Part shown: one piece after another, positions 3,576-8,454 of the stretch
Layout: each line of letters opens with the position of its first letter
Position numbering within the stretch: position 1 is the first letter of the stretch
Source of the DNA: JBDGRJ01 sp042218065
Lineage (GTDB): Bacteria; Patescibacteriota; Patescibacteriia; Magasanikbacterales; UBA922
Length of the DNA: 8,454 nt
Reading direction: 5' to 3'
Assembly (NCBI GenBank): GCA_042218065.1
Contig: JBDGRL010000051.1
Span: forward strand, 1-8,454
Notes under the pieces: generated by a model
What the model was told of the DNA's origin: nothing
Seen by the model: the letters and a program-made list of their open reading frames with translations, nothing else
Database searches by the model: none
Position numbers and translations under genes: made by a program

Positions 3576-6560
3576 ATGATTAATATCTCCCACATTCGCA
3601 AGCGCAGCGGAGAGGTAGTAGCCTTCGAGGCTGACAAGATCGAAGAGGCTATCCGCTCTGCTCATTTAGATGCTAGAGGTTCAGTTAATCAGGTTGATAT
3701 AAAGGATATCACTGAAAAGGCTATACAGCATCTAGAAGAGACGTTTTCTAGCTCAAAAGAAGAAGAGGTCCCCTCTGTCGAAGATGTCCAAAATACGGTT
3801 GAAGCTACTTTGATGGAGGAAGGTCTATATGATGTTGCCAAAGCTTACATAATATATAGGTATGAACATGAAAAAGAACGGCAAGAAAAGAAAGAGAAGG
3901 CCGCTAAAAAAGTGAAGGAAGAAGGGCTGAAAATTACTAAGAGATCGGGCGAAACTGAGCTGTTTTCTGAAGATAAGCTTAGAAGGTCTATAGAAAAGTT
4001 TGCTGAAGGCTTGGATAATATTGATGTAGATAGGCTAGTAGAGCAATGCCGTTCGGAGCTCTATGAAGAAATATCCACTGAAGATATCCAACATGCCTTG
4101 GTTCTAACTGCTAGAGGTTTTATCGAAGAGGAGCCGGAATATTCTGACTTCGCCGCCCGAGTTTTATTTGACTCTTTATACAAGAGCATCATAGGAGAGG
4201 ATCGTATTGATTATGATAATCTGGAAAAACAACACCAAGTTGCATTTATTGCACATATTAAAAATGGTGTTGAAATCGGAGAGTTGGATCCTAAGTTGCT
4301 TACTTTCGATCTTGAAGAAATGAGTAAAAAGATGGATTTAAGTCGAGACCATAAGTTTGATTACTTGGCAGCTCAAACCTTGTATGACAGATATTTCTTG
4401 AGAAACTCAGAAACTGATGAGATCCTTGAAACCCCACAGATGTTTTGGATGCGTGTGGCGATGGGTCTTGCTTTGGATGAGGATGATAAAGAAGAGAAAG
4501 CTAAGCGCTTTTACGACCTGTTATCAAACAAGGACTTCATACATTCAACTCCTACTCTATTCCACTCAGGTACTACACATCCTCAGCTCAGCTCCTGCTA
4601 CATAAATACAGTAGATGATGATCTAGAGCATATCTATAAGGTTATAAAAGATAATGCAGTTATGGGGAAGTACTCAGGTGGTATTGGAACAGACTGGACA
4701 AATATAAGAGCCAATGGTGCTTATATTTCTAGTACTGGAATAGAATCGCAGGGGCTTGTACCATTTTTGAAGATTCAAAATGACTCTATTTTGGCTATAA
4801 ATAGAAGTGGTGATAGACGTGCTGCAGGCTGTTCTTACCTTGAAACTTGGCACTTGGATATAAAAGACTTCCTGGAATTAAGAAGAAATACTGGTGATGA
4901 AAGGCGAAGAACTCATGATATGAATATAGCTAACTGGATTCCTGACTTGTTTATGCAGAGAGTTAGGGATGACGAAGAATGGACGCTATTCAGTCCAGAT
5001 GAAGTTCCTGATCTACATCATACTTATGGTAAAGATTTCAAACGTAGATACGAGGAATATGAAGAAAAAGCTGAAAATGGAGAGCTGAGACAATATAAGA
5101 AGATAAAAGCAAGAAATCTATGGCGTAAAATGGTTTCCATGTTGTATGAAACTGGGCATCCATGGATGTGCTGGAAAGACCCTTGTAATATCCGTTCCCC
5201 ACAAGATCATGTAGGCACTATTCACAGCTCTAATCTGTGTACAGAGATCACCTTAAATACCTCTTTTGAGGAGACCGCAGTTTGTAATCTAGGCTCGGTG
5301 AATCTTAAGAATCACATGAGAGATGGTGAACTAGACCAAGAAAAGATAAAGTCTACTGTAACTACTGCTATGAGGATGTTAGACAATGTGATTGATCTTA
5401 ATTTCTACCCTACTGAAGAAGCGGAAACATCAAATATGAGACACCGACCAATAGGACTAGGAATAATGGGTTTCCAGGATGCCTTGTTTAAAGCTGATAT
5501 AAATTTTGAGGATGATGAAGCGATAGAATTTGCAGATAAATCAATGGAGATGATTTCTTATTACGCGATTAGAGGTTCTGCACTTTTGGCTAAAGAGAGA
5601 GGTCCTTACAAGACTTACAGAGGCTCCAAGTGGGATCGTGATATTCTTCCTATTGATACTATAGATATTTTAGAGGATGAACGAGGAGAAGAGGTGCCGC
5701 TTTCAAGAGAAACAAGAATGGACTGGGATAAAGTCAGAGAATTGATTGACAAGCACGGTATGAGAAACTCAAATACAATGGCTGTAGCCCCTACAGCAAC
5801 TATCTCTAATATCGCAGGAGTGTTCCCTACTATTGAGCCGATTTATAAGAACATATATGTAAAATCAAATATGAGTGGAGAATTTACAAGAGTAAATAGA
5901 TATTTGATTGATGACCTGAAGGAAAGAGATTTATGGAGCCCGGAGTTGCTGAAAAAGATTAAACAAAAGGACGGGAAGATATCACGAGTGGATGAGATAC
6001 CTCAAGAAATTAAAGACAAATACAAAGAATCCTTTGAATTGGACCCTAAACATTTGATAGAAGTAGCTGCAGAAAGAGGTAAGTGGATAGACCAAAGCCA
6101 GTCCTTGAATATTTTCTATGAAGGGTCTTCCGGAAAAGAGATAAGTGAGATATACATGCATGCTTGGAAGTATGGTTTGAAGACTACTTATTATCTAAGA
6201 ACACTTGGAGCAAATACTGTAGAAAAAAGTACTGTCTCCCTCGAAAGTAAAGGAAAGAGAGATGAAGATTCTACTGAAGAAACCACTGATGCTGTAAGCA
6301 CCGGCACAGTAAACATAGAGTCGGAACGAGAAAAGGTTTCAACTAAATCTAAAAAAACAGAAAATACAGCTAAACAGAAAGAAGCTACACCAAGTTCTGA
6401 TTCTGAATCAGGATCAACTTCTAGAAGAGCTCGAACAGGATTGGAAACCAGCTCAGATCGCAGTAAAACAGAGAATGAGCAAAACAAAAATGTCGATGAT
6501 TCAGATAGTGATTCTAACTTGGAAACTATTGGACGACCGGATTGTGAGGCTTGCCAGTAA
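3576..6560 (+). CDS. nrdA: Class I ribonucleoside-diphosphate reductase, alpha (catalytic) subunit
   Basis: NrdA reduces ribonucleoside diphosphates to deoxyribonucleotides using a radical supplied by NrdB. From ATG 3576 the product is 994 residues. It has two N-terminal ATP-cones (about 6-100 and 118-205; IRKRSGEVVAF and ITKRSGETELF), which bind dATP/ATP for overall activity control, then the N domain and the ten-stranded barrel. The catalytic set is complete: C341 (SSCY) and C570 (AVCNLGS) as the redox pair, N553/C555/E557 in NLCTE with C555 the radical cysteine, and the radical-path tyrosines Y872-Y873. The C-terminal reductant shuttle is C990-C993 (CEACQ). Odd features are a roughly 100-residue Ser/Thr/Glu/Lys-rich tail between Y873 and the CxxC, and a GC-rich first 90 bp. 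An in-frame TTG at 3567 is less likely as the start. No Shine-Dalgarno sequence. It is followed after 33 nt by nrdB. Confidence 0.97.
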   Translation: MINISHIRKRSGEVVAFEADKIEEAIRSAHLDARGSVNQVDIKDITEKAIQHLEETFSSSKEEEVPSVEDVQNTVEATLMEEGLYDVAKAYIIYRYEHEKERQEKKEKAAKKVKEEGLKITKRSGETELFSEDKLRRSIEKFAEGLDNIDVDRLVEQCRSELYEEISTEDIQHALVLTARGFIEEEPEYSDFAARVLFDSLYKSIIGEDRIDYDNLEKQHQVAFIAHIKNGVEIGELDPKLLTFDLEEMSKKMDLSRDHKFDYLAAQTLYDRYFLRNSETDEILETPQMFWMRVAMGLALDEDDKEEKAKRFYDLLSNKDFIHSTPTLFHSGTTHPQLSSCYINTVDDDLEHIYKVIKDNAVMGKYSGGIGTDWTNIRANGAYISSTGIESQGLVPFLKIQNDSILAINRSGDRRAAGCSYLETWHLDIKDFLELRRNTGDERRRTHDMNIANWIPDLFMQRVRDDEEWTLFSPDEVPDLHHTYGKDFKRRYEEYEEKAENGELRQYKKIKARNLWRKMVSMLYETGHPWMCWKDPCNIRSPQDHVGTIHSSNLCTEITLNTSFEETAVCNLGSVNLKNHMRDGELDQEKIKSTVTTAMRMLDNVIDLNFYPTEEAETSNMRHRPIGLGIMGFQDALFKADINFEDDEAIEFADKSMEMISYYAIRGSALLAKERGPYKTYRGSKWDRDILPIDTIDILEDERGEEVPLSRETRMDWDKVRELIDKHGMRNSNTMAVAPTATISNIAGVFPTIEPIYKNIYVKSNMSGEFTRVNRYLIDDLKERDLWSPELLKKIKQKDGKISRVDEIPQEIKDKYKESFELDPKHLIEVAAERGKWIDQSQSLNIFYEGSSGKEISEIYMHAWKYGLKTTYYLRTLGANTVEKSTVSLESKGKRDEDSTEETTDAVSTGTVNIESEREKVSTKSKKTENTAKQKEATPSSDSESGSTSRRARTGLETSSDRSKTENEQNKNVDDSDSDSNLETIGRPDCEACQ

Positions 6561-6593
6561 ATTAATTAATAGATAAATAATTAACTAAATCTT

Positions 6594-7610
6594 ATGAAAG
6601 AAGGAATAATTAATAACACTAAAACTGATCCCAATAAGATACTCCCTATGACCTATGATTGGGCGAGAGAATACTACAAGCAAGGGGTAAATAATAACTG
6701 GGTTCCGGAAGAAGTTCCTATGATGGACGATATAGAATTATGGAAAAAGGAAGTAGGAGAAGAAGATGCACTTTCTGAGGATGAACGAAGAATGATCTTA
6801 TACAATATGGGGTTCTTCTCTACCGCAGAGAGTTTAACTGCCAATAATATTGTGTTGGCGGTTTATGAATATGTAACTAATCCAGAATGTAGACAATATC
6901 TATTGCGACAGGCTTACGAAGAAGCTGTACACACCGATTGTTTTATCTATTGTTGCGATTCACTGGGGCTTGATCCAGATCGCATATACAACATGTATAA
7001 TGAAATTGAAAGCATAAAAAAGAAGGATGATTTTGTTGTAGGTCTTACTTCAAATATATTAGACCCTGGTTTTAGTACTGATTCAGTTGAAAATATTCAG
7101 AAGTTTGTGCACGATCTGGTGGGTTTCTATGTTATTATGGAGGGAATCTTCTTCTATGCGGGTTTCGCTATGATGCTTAATCTGTTGCGGCACCAAAAAA
7201 TGATAGGAGTAGGTGAGCAGTTCCAGTATATACTAAGAGATGAAACGCTTCACCTTGGCTTTGGTGCTGACTTGATAAACACTATTGCTGATGAAAATCC
7301 TGAGATTTGGACAGATGAATTCAAAAAAGAAATAAAAGAAAACATACTAAAATCAGTGGAGCTAGAGCATGAATATGCGAAAGATTGCCTTCCTAGAGGA
7401 ATCATGGGTATGAATGCAGATGTAATTCGGGAGTATCTAGAGTATATAGCAGATAGACGACTGGAAAGAATTAATCTGGAGGCTCATTATGGAACAAATA
7501 ACCCATTCCCTTGGATGAGTGAGATTATGGACTTACGAAAAGAAAAGAATTTTTTCGAGACTACAGTTACTGAGTATCAACAAGCTGGAAGTCTCGAATG
7601 GGACGACTAA
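6594..7610 (+). CDS. nrdB: Class Ic (Chlamydia-type) ribonucleotide reductase, beta subunit
   Basis: NrdB generates the oxidising centre that starts catalysis in NrdA. The 338-residue protein resembles the Chlamydia trachomatis subunit as I recall it throughout (FFSTAES, RQYLLRQA.EEAVHT, MEGIFFY.GF, QYILRDET.H, DCLPRGI, NPFPWMSE, KNFFET). Metal ligands are E79, E110, H113, E183, E217 and H220; the first is Glu, as in Chlamydia, not Asp as in E. coli. Seven residues after E110, where class Ia and Ib enzymes have the radical tyrosine, there is F117, so no tyrosyl radical can form there and a Mn(IV)/Fe(III) cofactor is predicted. The radical path seems intact: W36, Y212 (matching Chlamydia Y222) and C-terminal Y328 (matching Y338). 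It is co-transcribed with nrdA, lacks a Shine-Dalgarno sequence and is followed by a terminator. Confidence 0.95.
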   Translation: MKEGIINNTKTDPNKILPMTYDWAREYYKQGVNNNWVPEEVPMMDDIELWKKEVGEEDALSEDERRMILYNMGFFSTAESLTANNIVLAVYEYVTNPECRQYLLRQAYEEAVHTDCFIYCCDSLGLDPDRIYNMYNEIESIKKKDDFVVGLTSNILDPGFSTDSVENIQKFVHDLVGFYVIMEGIFFYAGFAMMLNLLRHQKMIGVGEQFQYILRDETLHLGFGADLINTIADENPEIWTDEFKKEIKENILKSVELEHEYAKDCLPRGIMGMNADVIREYLEYIADRRLERINLEAHYGTNNPFPWMSEIMDLRKEKNFFETTVTEYQQAGSLEWDD

Positions 7611-7641
7611 AGGGAAACTAAAACAAATGCTTGTCGTGGAG

Positions 7642-7671
7642 CCGTCTGCTATTAGCAGACGGTTTTCTTTT
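7642..7671 (+). terminator. Rho-independent terminator of nrdAB
   Basis: CCGTCTGCT (7642-7650) and AGCAGACGG (7654-7662) form a perfect 9-bp GC-rich stem with a 3-nt ATT loop (or 8 bp with a 5-nt loop), followed at once by TTTTCTTTT (7663-7671). It lies 31 nt after the nrdB stop and is a textbook intrinsic terminator on the plus strand. Confidence 0.95.
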
Positions 7672-7672
7672 A

Positions 7673-7700
7673 TTGATAAAAGGTTATTACTTGCTATAAT
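7673..7700 (+). promoter_or_regulatory. Extended -10 promoter of the methyltransferase gene
   Basis: TTGATA (7673-7678), a 16-bp spacer and a perfect TATAAT (7695-7700) preceded by TGC form an extended -10 promoter. The predicted start near 7707 gives a leader of about 35 nt. The -35 hexamer begins 2 nt after the T-tract of the nrdAB terminator, so the two transcription units are separated with almost no spare DNA. Confidence 0.8.
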
Positions 7701-7741
7701 GAAACATCAAGTTTAAATGTTAATAGATTATAAATTAATTC

Positions 7742-8454
7742 ATGAAATATTTATTCAAGCTGGGACACCAACCCGAAATATCAAAGGCAGAGATATTTTC
7801 ATTGATTCAGATGCAGGATAAATGGTGTGGAGTAGCTAGTGAAAACAAAGATAGGTTGATACTCACATCTGAGCAGATAGAACCAAAAAAATTAATGCAA
7901 AGATTGGGCGGCACGATCTATATCGGAGAAGAAATTGACCCAAAAGGAGAAGACCTGCAAGAGCAAATAGTAAATTATCTATCTGAAAATTCAAATGACA
8001 CCAAGATAGATTTTGCGGTTACCGGCGAAGGAGCTGAAGAGATGTTGATGCCGATAAAAAATAATCTGCAAAAGAGTGGTCGATCAGCTAGGTTCGTAAA
8101 GCTGGAAAATACAGCTAGTATAAAATATAACAATTTAGTAGAACAAGGCAGTCATATAAACATAGTAGACGATGAACTCTACGTTACCAAGGCTATCCAG
8201 CCATTTGAGCAGATGAAAAGACACGGACGAGACAGACCTAAAGCGGACCCAAAAAGTGGAATGCTGCCTCCAAAGCTAGCTCGGATAATGCTTAACTTAG
8301 CTAAAGTTCAACCAGGTGAAAATCTTCTTGATCCCTTTTGTGGTTCCGGTACGATATTGATGGAAGCGGTAAGTATAGGGCTGGATGAAGTAACAGGAAA
8401 TGATAAAGAACAAAAGGCAGTTAACTCCTCTAGAGAGAATCTAGAGTGGCTTAA
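7742..8454 (+). CDS. Trm11/TrmG10-like SAM-dependent RNA methyltransferase, 3' truncated by window
   Basis: The frame starts at ATG 7742 and stays open for 237 codons to the window end, so the C-terminus is missing. The N-terminus (MKYLFKLGHQPEISKAEIFSL) has the look of the N-terminal, THUMP-associated region of Trm11/TrmG10 proteins. Residues 151-165 (AIQPFEQMKRHGRDR) and 166-180 (PKADPKSGMLPPKLA) match the linker preceding the catalytic fold. Motif I, the SAM-binding loop, is DPFCGSGT (197-204), followed by a G-N-D acidic residue (219-221) and REN-LEW (231-236). These enzymes modify tRNA guanosine at position 10 in archaea and eukaryotes. The decisive DPPY/NPPY motif IV would lie beyond the window, so the exact substrate is undecided and a DNA target cannot be excluded. 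There is no Shine-Dalgarno sequence. Confidence 0.85.
   Translation, partial: MKYLFKLGHQPEISKAEIFSLIQMQDKWCGVASENKDRLILTSEQIEPKKLMQRLGGTIYIGEEIDPKGEDLQEQIVNYLSENSNDTKIDFAVTGEGAEEMLMPIKNNLQKSGRSARFVKLENTASIKYNNLVEQGSHINIVDDELYVTKAIQPFEQMKRHGRDRPKADPKSGMLPPKLARIMLNLAKVQPGENLLDPFCGSGTILMEAVSIGLDEVTGNDKEQKAVNSSRENLEWL

Noticed and set aside
6191..6487. A 98-codon open frame on the minus strand inside the 3' part of nrdA
   Set aside because: It is the antisense shadow of the low-complexity Ser/Glu-rich tail, with no promoter or homologous motif. The plus-strand frame ends in the conserved NrdA CEACQ.
464..8454. UGA recoding to glycine or tryptophan, as in some candidate phyla and mollicutes
   Set aside because: No gene has an in-frame TGA and tryptophan is encoded by TGG. 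The lack of TGA stops among seven genes is too small a sample in AT-rich DNA.
7742..8454. A DNA modification methyltransferase from a restriction system
   Set aside because: The N-terminal region and the RHGRDRP...LPPKLAR linker fit the Trm11/TrmG10 RNA methyltransferases better, and no restriction or specificity gene is visible. The catalytic motif IV is outside the window, so this is a preference, not an exclusion.

Overview
This 8.45-kb window looks like ordinary chromosomal DNA from an AT-rich, compact bacterial genome (mid-30s % GC by eye). The standard code fits: seven complete genes read through without internal TGA and end in TAA or TAG. Genes are tightly packed, and almost none has a recognisable Shine-Dalgarno sequence. 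These traits, with a Chlamydia-type class Ic ribonucleotide reductase and an archaeal/Trm11-like RNA methyltransferase, would suit a candidate-phyla-radiation (Patescibacteria) genome. That placement is inference, not proof.

Layout. (1) 5-205, minus strand: tRNA-Gly(TCC) and initiator tRNA-fMet(CAT), driven by a full-consensus sigma-70 promoter. (2) 218-343: a strong, unexplained 126-nt imperfect hairpin, either a structured RNA or a MITE-like palindrome. (3) 398-1033, plus strand: a promoter and the gene for elongation factor P, which carries arginine rather than lysine at the functional loop tip. (4) 1039-3213, minus strand: a four-gene cluster of ruvB, a small two-helix membrane protein, a bacterial PH-domain (YdbS-like) membrane protein and a DUF1294 membrane protein. 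It converges on efp with a 5-bp gap. (5) 3214-3575: a divergent, very AT-rich control region with a ruvB promoter, an nrdA promoter and two NrdR-box-like operators 32 bp apart. (6) 3576-7610, plus strand: nrdA and nrdB, closed by a clear intrinsic terminator at 7642-7671. (7) 7673-8454, plus strand: an extended -10 promoter and the first 237 codons of a THUMP/Trm11-like methyltransferase, cut by the window edge.

How the genes work together. NrdA and NrdB form one enzyme that makes deoxyribonucleotides. NrdB has phenylalanine where a tyrosyl radical would normally sit and keeps six metal ligands of the Chlamydia trachomatis type, so a Mn/Fe cofactor is predicted. NrdA has two ATP-cones, implying dATP/ATP control, and an unusually long polar tail before its C-terminal CxxC. 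The paired NrdR boxes imply repression by NrdR, encoded elsewhere. RuvB serves recombination and repair, while EF-P, the tRNAs and the methyltransferase serve translation.

The best candidates for follow-up are the 218-343 hairpin, the class Ic NrdB with its NrdR operator, the Arg32 EF-P and the long NrdA tail. I found no CRISPR array, transposase gene, phage gene or clear new multi-gene system.
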